Assembly (NCBI RefSeq): GCF_900114565.1
Contig: NZ_FOTM01000001.1
Span: 124,678 to 188,677 of the forward strand
Reading direction: 5' to 3'
Source of the DNA: Leifsonia sp. CL147
GTDB taxonomy: Bacteria > Actinomycetota > Actinomycetes > Actinomycetales > Microbacteriaceae
Length of the DNA stretch: 64,000 bases
Position 1 is the first letter of the stretch, and each line of letters begins with the position of its first letter. This document shows, in pieces, positions 49,099 through 56,726 of the stretch. The notes beneath the pieces were generated by a model. The model saw nothing but the letters and a program-made list of their open reading frames with translations, made no database searches and had not been told where the DNA came from. The translations under genes were made by a program, and so were the position numbers.

Positions 49099-49758
49099 AT
49101 GGCTGAGATTCTCGCGGTGTGCCGGGTCGCGCAGTTGCTTCCCGATTCGGGCTCGACCGGCGTGACGGCCATCGACAAGCGGCCGGTAGCGGAGCGGCTC
49201 CGGGTGCGCCGGCTGGGAGTACGCGGCGATGTCCAGGCCGACCGCGCGCACCACGGAGGCGCGTCGAAGGCGCTCTACGCCTATGCGGACGAGGACGCGG
49301 CTTTCTGGGCCGCCGAGCTCGGGAGGCCCATCCCCGCCGGGCTGTTCGGCGAGAATCTGCGGACGGGCGGACTCGACGTCAACGGGGCGGAGATCGGCGA
49401 ACGCTGGGCGATCGGCGACGAGCTCGTGGTCGAGGTGACCTGCCCGAGGACGCCGTGCGCCACCTTCCAGCGGCGGATGAGCGAGCCGCAGTGGGTCAAG
49501 CGCTTCACGCAGGAGGGGCGTCCGGGTGCGTACCTCTCGGTGGTGAAGTCCGGCACCGCCGGCGCCGGCGACCTCGTGCGCGTGCTGTCGCGCCCGGGTC
49601 ACGGCGTGACGATCGCATCCTGGTTCATGGGCGCGGATGCGGCCCAGGCGGACGCGCTGGAGGCGGCCGAAGCCGCCGGCCTGCTGACGCTGGCGCCCGA
49701 GATGCGTGAGTCGGTCGACGGCGTGCGGTCCCGCGGTTTACTTGTTCTTGACAAGTAA
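49099..49758 (+). CDS. MOSC domain protein (YiiM-like)
   Basis: 219 residues. The MOSC core includes DKRPVAERLRVRRLGVRGDVQADRAHHGG, FGENLRTGGLDV and the conserved sulfur-carrier Cys in VEVTCPRTPCATFQRRM. Such proteins handle molybdenum cofactor sulfur or reduce N-hydroxylated bases. ATG 49099 is chosen where homology starts, with GATACT six bases upstream. Its last codons overlap the promoter/operator of the next gene. Confidence 0.88.
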   Translation: MAEILAVCRVAQLLPDSGSTGVTAIDKRPVAERLRVRRLGVRGDVQADRAHHGGASKALYAYADEDAAFWAAELGRPIPAGLFGENLRTGGLDVNGAEIGERWAIGDELVVEVTCPRTPCATFQRRMSEPQWVKRFTQEGRPGAYLSVVKSGTAGAGDLVRVLSRPGHGVTIASWFMGADAAQADALEAAEAAGLLTLAPEMRESVDGVRSRGLLVLDK

Positions 49759-49776
49759 GCTTGCAAAGAGCAAGCT
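49748..49776 (+). promoter_or_regulatory. Putative HxlR operator and promoter before the VOC gene
   Basis: TTGACA at 49748-49753 could be a -35 element. A perfect inverted repeat AGCTTGC-AAAGA-GCAAGCT (49758-49776) lies just downstream, where a repressor would block. A second CTTG/CAAG pair overlaps the -35. Confidence 0.6.
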
Positions 49777-49808
49777 AAGGGCATCGGACCATTGACCGGA
49801 GGGAAATC

Positions 49809-50264
49809 ATGCCGACCAACATCTTCGTCAACATCCCCACGACCGACCTCGACCGCTCCAAGGCGTTCTACGAAGCGCTCGGCTACAGCATCAACCCCAT
49901 GTTCACCGACGAGAACGCCGCCTGCGTGATTCTCAGCGACACGATCTACTTCATGGTCCTGACGCGGGAGTACCTCGCCACCTTCACCGACAAGCAGATC
50001 GTCGACACGAAGACGCACGCCGGGGCCATGATCGCACTCAGCCAGGAATCGCGCGACGAGGTGGATGCGCTCGTCGGCAAGGGCATCGAGGCGGGCGGCA
50101 TCGAGCCGCGCCCCGCTCAGGACTACGGGTTCATGTACTCCCGCGACCTGGAGGACCCGGACGGCAACATCCTCTCGTACCTCTACATGGTGCCGGAGGC
50201 GGCCGAGAAGGGTCCGGAGGCGTACCTGGCCGAGCACGGGGCCGAGGCTCCTGCTCAGGCCTGA
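49809..50264 (+). CDS. VOC family protein (glyoxalase/dioxygenase fold)
   Basis: 151 residues. NIFVNIPTTDLDRSKAFYEALGYSINPMFTDENAACVILSDTIYFMVL and YSRDLEDPDGNILSYLYM show two babbab modules with possible metal ligands (Glu/His/Asp). Related to lactoylglutathione-lyase-like proteins of unknown substrate. GGAGGG lies six bases before the ATG. It forms a likely operon with the HxlR regulator 12 nt downstream. Confidence 0.9.
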   Translation: MPTNIFVNIPTTDLDRSKAFYEALGYSINPMFTDENAACVILSDTIYFMVLTREYLATFTDKQIVDTKTHAGAMIALSQESRDEVDALVGKGIEAGGIEPRPAQDYGFMYSRDLEDPDGNILSYLYMVPEAAEKGPEAYLAEHGAEAPAQA

Positions 50265-50276
50265 TCCGGCTCCCGG

Positions 50277-50987
50277 ATGGCGGCACGGGCCCCGCGGGGC
50301 TTCGGACAGTTCGGCGGCGTCGCGCGCGCAGTCGAGCGGGTCGGCGAGCGATGGGCACTCCTCATCGTTCGCGACCTTCTCGGCGGCGCCCGCAGGTACA
50401 GCGACCTCAAGGCCGGCCTGCCGCGCATCCCGACCAACATCCTGAGCGACCGGCTGAAAGAGCTGCAGCAGGCCGGCGTGATCCGCCGCGTGCCGACGGT
50501 GCGCGGCGGGTATGAGCTGACACCGCTCGGCCGGGAGCTCGAACCCGTGGTGCTGGGACTGGAACGGTGGGGCTGGGCGGCCCCGGTGGATCCCGCCGAC
50601 GGCGAGGTCCTGTCCGCCGACGGCCTGTCGGTGACGCTCCGTGCCGCCTTCCGGCGCGAGGAGGCCGCCGGCCTGCCGGCGACCGAGTACGTCGTGCACG
50701 CGGGCGAGGCCTCGGTGAGCGCGATCGTCGTCGGCGAGGTCGTGGATGTGATGGACGTCGGACCGGCGGCCCTCCCGCAGCCGCAGCGCCGGCTCGACAT
50801 CGGCGCACCGGAGGAGGTGCTGGAGTTCCGGGTCGGCCTCTCCGAGCTGGGGGCACTGCTGGGCGACGGGATGCCGGCGATCGACGTGCTTGCGGGAGGG
50901 GACCACCTCGTCCTGCGGTTCCGGCGGACGTTCCACTTCGATGCCGTCTCCGGTGCCGGGGAAGCGGCGGCGGGCGCGGCCGCCTGA
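50277..50987 (+). CDS. HxlR-family regulator with C-terminal SCP2-like domain
   Basis: 236 residues. The winged helix is at about 10-100: VERVGERWALLIVRDLLGGARRYSDLK and GIPRIPTNILSDRLKELQQAGVI-like sequence of HxlR/MarR-type repressors. Residues about 120-225 form an SCP2/ligand-binding-like domain. It probably regulates itself and the VOC gene through the inverted repeat at 49758. HxlR proteins commonly respond to reactive electrophiles; the inducer here is unknown. Confidence 0.88.
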   Translation: MAARAPRGFGQFGGVARAVERVGERWALLIVRDLLGGARRYSDLKAGLPRIPTNILSDRLKELQQAGVIRRVPTVRGGYELTPLGRELEPVVLGLERWGWAAPVDPADGEVLSADGLSVTLRAAFRREEAAGLPATEYVVHAGEASVSAIVVGEVVDVMDVGPAALPQPQRRLDIGAPEEVLEFRVGLSELGALLGDGMPAIDVLAGGDHLVLRFRRTFHFDAVSGAGEAAAGAAA

Positions 50988-51059
50988 GCCGCGAACCCCT
51001 GTCGGGGTCGCATCCACGCGGGTTGTGGGAGCATCCCGATTGAGCAGTACGATCGCTGA

Positions 51060-51926
51060 ATGGAACTGCGTCAACTGGAGCACTTCGTCACCGTCGCCGA
51101 GGAGCGGCACTTCACGCGCGCGGCGGAGCTGCTCCGCATCTCGCAGTCGGGGCTGTCCGCCTCCATCCGCTCCCTCGAGCTCGAACTCGGTACGTCCCTG
51201 TTCGTCCGCAGCACGCGGAGGGTGGAGCTGACGGCCGCCGGACAGGCGCTGCTCGCCGACTCGGTCCGCACGCTCGCCAGCGCCGCTGCCGCCCGGGATG
51301 CGGTCGCCGCCGTCCGGGGCCTGGTCCGCGGCCGGCTGACGATCGGCGCGGAGCCGTGCCTCGGATCCGTCGACCTCCCCGCCGAGCTGGCGGCCTTCCG
51401 TACGGCCAATCCCGGAGTCGAGGTGCGCCTGCGCTACTCCGGGTCGGAGGAGCTGGTGGATGACGTCGCCGGCGGTCGCGCCGACGTCGCCCTGGTGGTC
51501 GACACCGGGCACACGCACGCGGGCGTGCGCCTGCGCCGGCTGAGCACGCAGGACATGCTCGTGCTCTGCCATCCGGAGCACCGCTTCTCGGCGGAGGACA
51601 GCATCCCGCTCGACGAGTTGCGCGCCGAGCCGCTGGTGGGGTTCCAGGAGGGATGGGGTGCTCAGGCGCTCACCCGTCGCGCGTTCGCGGCGGCCGGGTT
51701 CGACTACCGCGCCGCGATGGAGGTGAACGACGTGCACCCGCTCCTCGACCTGGTCGGCTACAACCTCGGCGTCGCCGTCGTCCCCGCCAGCTTCGCCGCG
51801 AAGCGGCCGGACGCCCTACGGGCTGTCCGCCTGCAGGGCGCTCCGGCCTGGACGGTGGCCGTCGCGGTCGCCGACCAGCCGAGCCCCGCCGCCGCCGCGT
51901 TCCTCACGCAGCTCGGCCCGGCCTGA
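51060..51926 (+). CDS. LysR-family transcriptional regulator
   Basis: 288 residues. The N-terminal HTH (MELRQLEHFVTVAEERHFTRAAELLRISQSGLSASIRSLE) and the LysR substrate domain (about 88-280) are complete. TACGAT at 51048-51053 sits six bases before the ATG. It faces the aldo/keto reductase gene convergently, so its target is not shown by a divergent promoter. Confidence 0.92.
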   Translation: MELRQLEHFVTVAEERHFTRAAELLRISQSGLSASIRSLELELGTSLFVRSTRRVELTAAGQALLADSVRTLASAAAARDAVAAVRGLVRGRLTIGAEPCLGSVDLPAELAAFRTANPGVEVRLRYSGSEELVDDVAGGRADVALVVDTGHTHAGVRLRRLSTQDMLVLCHPEHRFSAEDSIPLDELRAEPLVGFQEGWGAQALTRRAFAAAGFDYRAAMEVNDVHPLLDLVGYNLGVAVVPASFAAKRPDALRAVRLQGAPAWTVAVAVADQPSPAAAAFLTQLGPA

Positions 51927-51968
51927 CGAGCCCGGGCGTTCGCCTGGGTCTGTGCGCGCGGGCGCGGC

Positions 51969-52832
51969 TCAGGCCGCGTTCAGTCGCGTGAGTTCGTCGG
52001 GGGTGAGCTCCACCTCCGCGGCGGTCACCGAGTCGCGGATGGTCTCCGGGCGCGACGACCCGGGGATCGGGATGACCTGCGGGCTCTGTGCGAGGTGCCA
52101 GGCGAGCGCGACGACCTGGGGGCTGATCCCGCGTGCGGCCGCGACCTCCTGGAACGGCTCGAAGCGACTGCCGAGCGCCCGCGCCGACGAGATGCCGCCG
52201 AGCGGGCTCCAGGGGAGGAAGGCGATGCCGAGCTCGTCGGCCACCCGCAGCTCCGGCTCACTCGAACGGAAGTCGGGCGAGAACTGGTTCTGAACCGAGA
52301 CCAGGCGGCCGCCGAGGATCTCCTGCGCCTCTCGGATCTGCTGCGGGTTCGCGTTCGAGATGCCGGCCATCCGGATGACGCCGTCATCGAGCAGATCGCG
52401 GACCGCGCCGACCGACTCCGCGAACGGCACCCGGGGGTCGGGGCGGTGGAACTGGTACAGCCCGATCGCATCCCCGCCGAGCCGGCGCAGGGAGGCCGCG
52501 GCGGCCTCCTTCAGATACTCGGGCCGTCCGTCCTGCGTCCACGAGCCGTCGCCCGGGCGAAGATGGCCGCCCTTCGTCGCAACGAGAACGGAGGACGTGT
52601 CGCCGCCCCAGGTCCGCAGCGCCTCCGCGATGAGCTCCTCGTTGTGGCCGGCCTCGTCCGCGTGCAGGTGGTACGAGTCCGCCGTGTCGATGAACGTGAC
52701 GCCCTCGTCGAGCGCCGCGTGGATGGTCCTGATCGAGCGCTCGCGGTCGGGCCGGCCCTCGATCGACATAGGCATTCCGCCGAGGCCGATCGCCGAGACC
52801 TGCATGGTGCCGATGGTGCGTGTGTAGTCCAT
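51969..52832 (-). CDS. Aldo/keto reductase
   Basis: 287 residues. Tetrad residues are in FIDTADSYHLHADEAGHNE (Asp, Tyr), LVATKGG (Lys) and YQFHRPDP (His). AGISNANPQQIREA and IPIPGSSRPETI match the YajO/Tas-like group. Substrate unknown. GGAGAG lies nine bases before the ATG. It is not related closely to the reductase at 44889. Confidence 0.9.
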   Translation of the reverse strand: MDYTRTIGTMQVSAIGLGGMPMSIEGRPDRERSIRTIHAALDEGVTFIDTADSYHLHADEAGHNEELIAEALRTWGGDTSSVLVATKGGHLRPGDGSWTQDGRPEYLKEAAAASLRRLGGDAIGLYQFHRPDPRVPFAESVGAVRDLLDDGVIRMAGISNANPQQIREAQEILGGRLVSVQNQFSPDFRSSEPELRVADELGIAFLPWSPLGGISSARALGSRFEPFQEVAAARGISPQVVALAWHLAQSPQVIPIPGSSRPETIRDSVTAAEVELTPDELTRLNAA

Positions 52833-52932
52833 ATCGGCAACTCTCCGCTGCGGTGAGTCAGTTGTCCAATAGGTGATCTGGATGGGATTGTGCCGTCTGG
52901 GTGATCAATGCGGCGAGGAGGCGCACCTGCCG

Positions 52933-53190
52933 TCAGGCGCGGAGCGCGGCCTCGAGCTCGGGATCGGTCGGCTCCACCAGGTGGCGTCCATCCGGGAAGA
53001 CGACCACCGGGATGTTCGTCCGGCCGCTGATCTGCTGGGCGCGGTCCGCCTCCTCGGGGCGAGCGACGAGGTCGATGTAGTCGTAGTCGGCGCCGAGTCG
53101 ATCGAGGAGGGACTTGGAGCGGATGCAGTCGCGGCACCAGTCGGCGCCGAAGACGGTCAGGCGATCGAAGGACGGGGTAGGGGAGGTCAT
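52933..53190 (-). CDS. Glutaredoxin-family protein (mycoredoxin-like)
   Basis: 85 residues. The active site is DWCRDCIRSK (CxxC) and VVFPDGRHLVEPTD holds the cis-Pro region, close to actinobacterial mycoredoxin-type glutaredoxins that reduce mycothiol mixed disulfides. TAGCAT (53197-53202) is six bases before the ATG. It lies nine bases beyond the 3' end of the kinase gene but has its own promoter. Confidence 0.9.
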   Translation of the reverse strand: MTSPTPSFDRLTVFGADWCRDCIRSKSLLDRLGADYDYIDLVARPEEADRAQQISGRTNIPVVVFPDGRHLVEPTDPELEAALRA

Positions 53191-53199
53191 CGTTCCATG

Positions 53200-53880
53200 C
53201 TATGCGTGCGCGGCTGCCAGATCGCTGACCCCGGCGGACCCGCCGGAGCCGTCCACCACGAGCGTGGCGCGCGCGGCTGACGCCTCGATGAGCACGGCAT
53301 TGGCACCATCGACGTCGCGCGCCCACGCCGCCGCCGCCTCCGGCGTGCGGCCGTGGCGGGTGTGCCGGTCGACCAGCCGCCGCATCCGCTCCTCCTCCGG
53401 CGTCGCCACGAACCAGCTCTCGGCGAGGAGCGGCCGGATGCGGGCCCACGGATCCGCGTCGACGAGCAGATAGTTGCCCTCGGCGATCACGATGCGGGTC
53501 CCGGGCGGAATGGGGATGGAGCCGGCGACCGGCTCGTCGACGGTCCGCTCGAAGGCGGGCGCGTAGACCGGATTCCCCGTCTCGGCGAGGACGCGCTCGA
53601 GGAGGGCGACGAAGCCCCAGCCGTCGAAGGTGTCGATGGCGCCTTTGCGGTCATGGCGCCCGAGCGCATCCAGAGTCGCGTTGGCGAGGTGGAAGCCGTC
53701 CATGGGCAGATACACGGCGGTGCCCGGGCCGGCCAGCTCCTCCACTCGGCCGGCGACGCCACGGGCGAGGGTCGTCTTGCCCGAGCCCGGGCTGCCCGCG
53801 ATGCCCACGATGGCGCGGCCCTCCGCGGGTGCGAGGGCGAGGGCACGGCGGGCGAGCGCATCCAGATCGGTGGTGGTCAC
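53200..53880 (-). CDS. P-loop nucleoside/nucleotide kinase family protein
   Basis: 226 residues. Walker A is GSPGSGKTTL (residues 29-38). LPMDGFHLANATLDALGRHDRKGAIDTFD and IVIAEGNYLLVD are typical of the uridine-kinase/PanK-like YFH7 group. Phosphoacceptor unknown. GTG 53880 has GAGAAT six bases upstream, a weak match to the leaderless box. Confidence 0.87.
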   Translation of the reverse strand: MTTTDLDALARRALALAPAEGRAIVGIAGSPGSGKTTLARGVAGRVEELAGPGTAVYLPMDGFHLANATLDALGRHDRKGAIDTFDGWGFVALLERVLAETGNPVYAPAFERTVDEPVAGSIPIPPGTRIVIAEGNYLLVDADPWARIRPLLAESWFVATPEEERMRRLVDRHTRHGRTPEAAAAWARDVDGANAVLIEASAARATLVVDGSGGSAGVSDLAAAHA

Positions 53881-53941
53881 GCATCCATTCTCCCCGCGTC
53901 GCGGGCGTCCCGCATACGCGGGGCCGCGCGCGCAGCCGGTG

Positions 53942-55249
53942 TCAGGACGTGCGCGTCGCCGTGGCCTCGGTCTCCTCGAGCTCCTCGCGGAGCACCTCGC
54001 GCGGTGCGAGCACGACGCTCGGACGCATCCGGGTGAAGCGGACCCGCAGCCCCCGGTACTTCACGAGGTAGAAGACGCCGGTGAGCGCGGCCGCGAACCC
54101 GCTCGCCGCGCCGACGCCCAGCGCCCAGCGCGGCCCCAGCGTGTCGGCCACCCAGCCCACGACCGGCGCCCCGATCGGCGTGCCGCCCATGAAGATGGCC
54201 ATGTAGATCGCCATCACGCGTCCGCGCAGTTTGGGGTCGGTCGTCATCTGGACCGTGCCGTTCGCGGTGGTCATCAGGGTCTGAGCCGAGACGCCGATCA
54301 CGATCAGGGCGATCGCGAACAGCCAGTAGTTCGGCATCACCGCCGCCAGCGCACAGCCGAACCCGAAGAAGGCGGCTCCTGCGAACAGCAGCGAGACGCG
54401 CGGCCGGTCGCGCCGGGCGGAGAGGAGCGCTCCGACCACGGATCCGACCGCCATGATCGACGACAGGAGGCCGTACTCGCCGGCGCCGCGATGGAACACG
54501 CTCACCGACATGGTCGAGATGAAGATCGGGAAGTTCAGGCCGAAGGTGCCGATCAGGAACACCATGACCAGGATCACCAGGATGTCCGGACGACGCCGGA
54601 CGTAGCGGAAGCCGTCGATCAGGCCACCGCGCGACCGCGTCGCGCGCTCGGTCCGGTACAGCTTGTCGCGTCGCAGCAAGGCCAGCGACAGCAGCACGGC
54701 GCCGAAGGTCGCCGCATTGATGAGGAACACCCAGCCGGCGCCGACAGCAGCGGTCAGGAGGCCGGCCACGGCCGGCCCGATCAAGCGGGCGACGTTGAAC
54801 GAGGCCGAGTTCAGCGCGACGGCGTTGGAGAGGTTGGGCCCGGCGACGAGCTCCGAGACGAAGGTCTGGCGCGCGGGGGCGTCGAAGGCGGCGACGACGC
54901 CGAGCACCAGCGCGAACAGGTAGACATGCCAGAGCTGCACGGCGCCGGTCACGGTGAGGATGCCGAGGCCGAGACCCAGAGCGCCCATCGCTCCCTGAGT
55001 GGACATGAGCAGCTTCCGCCGGTCCAGGTGATCGGCCGCCCATCCCGTCACCGGCAGCAGCAGGAGCTGCGGGGCGAACTGCAGCGCCATGACGAAGCCG
55101 ACCGCGGACGCGTTGTTGTGGGTCAGCTGGGTCAGGACGATCCAGTCCTGCGCCGTGCGCTGCATCCACGTGCCGACGTTGGAGACGATGGCCCCGCCCG
55201 CCCAGATGCGGTAGTTGACCCCGGCGAGGGAGCGGAACATGGCGCTCAC
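53942..55249 (-). CDS. MFS transporter
   Basis: 435 residues with about 11-12 membrane helices. It matches the enterobactin-exporter/DHA3-like group: FRSLAGVNYRIWAGGAIVSNVGTWMQRTAQDWIVL at the start, DRRKLLMSTQ between helices 2 and 3, and FVSELVAGPNLSNAVALNSASFNVARLIGPAVAGLL. It probably exports a drug or metabolite. GTG 55249 overlaps the marR stop, so the two are coupled; ATG 55240 is an alternative. The marR pairing suggests ligand-induced efflux. Confidence 0.9.
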   Translation of the reverse strand: MSAMFRSLAGVNYRIWAGGAIVSNVGTWMQRTAQDWIVLTQLTHNNASAVGFVMALQFAPQLLLLPVTGWAADHLDRRKLLMSTQGAMGALGLGLGILTVTGAVQLWHVYLFALVLGVVAAFDAPARQTFVSELVAGPNLSNAVALNSASFNVARLIGPAVAGLLTAAVGAGWVFLINAATFGAVLLSLALLRRDKLYRTERATRSRGGLIDGFRYVRRRPDILVILVMVFLIGTFGLNFPIFISTMSVSVFHRGAGEYGLLSSIMAVGSVVGALLSARRDRPRVSLLFAGAAFFGFGCALAAVMPNYWLFAIALIVIGVSAQTLMTTANGTVQMTTDPKLRGRVMAIYMAIFMGGTPIGAPVVGWVADTLGPRWALGVGAASGFAAALTGVFYLVKYRGLRVRFTRMRPSVVLAPREVLREELEETEATATRTS

Positions 55250-55677
55250 GATTCGGCCAGCTCCCGGATGATGTCGGCGGCCTGAGCGAGGATCGCCCGC
55301 TGCTCGGGCGAGAGGGTGCGCAGGCGCTGGTGCAGCCACGCGTCGCGCCGCCGGCGGGTCTCGGCGACCAGCTCGACGCCGCGCTCGGTGGGCACGACGA
55401 CGACCTTGCGGCCGTCGGCCTGGTCGGCCGTCCGCTCGACGTAGCCGGCCTCCTCCAGGCGGTTCACCGTGCGGTTCATCGACGGCGGCGTGACGCGCTC
55501 GTACTCGCTCAAGCGGCCGATCGTGCCGGACCCCTCGCGCACGAGGTAGGCGAGGATCGCGGTCTGCGAGTCGCTGAGCTCGTGGTCCTCTTTCTCGGCG
55601 CGGAGCCGACGCGACAGCCGCGCCACCGCGATGCGGAGAGCGGTGCTGAGGTCGTGCGTCGACAGCCGTCCATTCAT
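55246..55677 (-). CDS. MarR-family transcriptional regulator
   Basis: 143 residues. The winged helix (LSDSQTAILAYLVREGSGTIGRLSEYERVTPPSMNRTVNRLEEAGYVER, VVVPTERGVELV) is complete. It should repress itself and the coupled MFS gene; the AT-rich inverted repeat TTAGCC-N14-GGCTAA lies directly upstream of its start. Confidence 0.93.
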   Translation of the reverse strand: MNGRLSTHDLSTALRIAVARLSRRLRAEKEDHELSDSQTAILAYLVREGSGTIGRLSEYERVTPPSMNRTVNRLEEAGYVERTADQADGRKVVVVPTERGVELVAETRRRRDAWLHQRLRTLSPEQRAILAQAADIIRELAES

Positions 55678-55683
55678 GAATAG

Positions 55684-55709
55684 TTAGCCTAACAAATTAG
55701 GTTGGCTAA
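55684..55709. promoter_or_regulatory. Putative MarR operator
   Basis: TTAGCC (55684-55689) and GGCTAA (55704-55709) form an inverted repeat with an AT-rich centre, unusual in this GC-rich DNA, six bases upstream of the marR start codon and between marR and the hydrolase gene. Confidence 0.7.
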
Positions 55710-55749
55710 ATAAACCCCCGAAGGGCCCGGCGTGCGCCAGAATGAGCCC

Positions 55750-56625
55750 GTGCGCAGCGAACAGGGCAGGACCTTCGAGGACGACGACGGCGTCCGCGTG
55801 TACTTCGACGTCTACGCTCCGCATCCCGAGGGGACGCGGCCCGCGGCCGCCATCCAGCTTGCACACGGAGTCGGAGAGCACGCGGGCCGCTACCGGGAGC
55901 TCGCCGAGCACCTCGCCGCTGCAGGGTTCGCCGTGTACGCCGACGACCACCTCGGCCACGGACGCACCGGGATGGAGCAGTGGGACGGCGACGCCACCCG
56001 CCTCGGACGGCTCGGCCCGGGCGGCCTCCGAGCAGCTGTGCGCGATGTGCACGCGTTCAGCGGGCTCATCCGCCAGGAGAACCCCGGCCTGCCGTTCGTC
56101 TTCGTGGGCCACAGCTGGGGGTCGCTGATCGGGCAGCTGCTGCTCAACCGGTACAGCGACGAGTACGACGCCATGGTGCTGTCGGGCACGGCCTACCGGA
56201 TGCTCGGCTCGATGAACGGCGGCGACCTGAACAAGCGCCACGCCCACCTCGGCACCACGGGCGCCGAGTGGCTGAGCCGCGACCCCGCGGTCGCCCAGGC
56301 GTTCGTGGACGACCCGCTCACCACGCTCACCCCCCTCCAGAAGCTGTTCGGGACGGTGGATGCGGCGCGGCTGCTCGGGCGGCCGGCCCGCCGGCTCGCG
56401 CACGACCTGCCGGTTCTCATCCAGGTGGGATCCGACGATCCCCTCGGCGGACCGGTCAGCGCCCGGCGCCTGGAGCGCGCCTTCCGGACGCGCTCCGGTC
56501 TCTCGGACGTGACCACGATCGTCTACGAGGGCGCGCGCCACGAGGTCTACAACGAGACCGACCGCGCCGAGGTCTACGCCGACCTCACCGCCTGGCTCAC
56601 CGCCCGTTTCCCCTCCCGCGCCTAA
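55750..56625 (+). CDS. Alpha/beta hydrolase (monoacylglycerol-lipase-like)
   Basis: 291 residues. Nucleophile Ser in FVGHSWGSLIG (GxSxG), Asp in VGSDDPLGG and His in GARHEVYNE form the triad; AAIQLAHGVGEHAGRYRELAEHLAAAGFAVYADDHLGHG is the serine-aminopeptidase S33/lysophospholipase signature. GTG 55750 is chosen because CAGAAT lies six bases upstream; GTG 55732 is possible. It is divergent from marR and may share its control. Confidence 0.9.
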   Translation: MRSEQGRTFEDDDGVRVYFDVYAPHPEGTRPAAAIQLAHGVGEHAGRYRELAEHLAAAGFAVYADDHLGHGRTGMEQWDGDATRLGRLGPGGLRAAVRDVHAFSGLIRQENPGLPFVFVGHSWGSLIGQLLLNRYSDEYDAMVLSGTAYRMLGSMNGGDLNKRHAHLGTTGAEWLSRDPAVAQAFVDDPLTTLTPLQKLFGTVDAARLLGRPARRLAHDLPVLIQVGSDDPLGGPVSARRLERAFRTRSGLSDVTTIVYEGARHEVYNETDRAEVYADLTAWLTARFPSRA

Positions 56626-56627
56626 CC

Positions 56628-56703
56628 CCCCACCGTCGAGTACACAAAGATTGCACGTTTTCGGGGGTCGCAACGTGCAATCTTTGTGGAGTCGATGGTG
56701 GGG
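56628..56703. repeat. 76-nt near-perfect palindromic element
   Basis: Arms of about 32 nt: CCCCACCGTCGA and CACAAAGATTGCACGTT on the left mirror AACGTGCAATCTTTGTG and TCGATGGTGGGG on the right, around a 12-nt loop. The inner 17 bp are perfect. There is no T-tract. It fills the gap between the hydrolase stop and the promoter of the lipoate-ligase-family gene. Confidence 0.95.
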
Positions 56704-56726
56704 CGGAGGGGACTTAGGGTGGGGAC

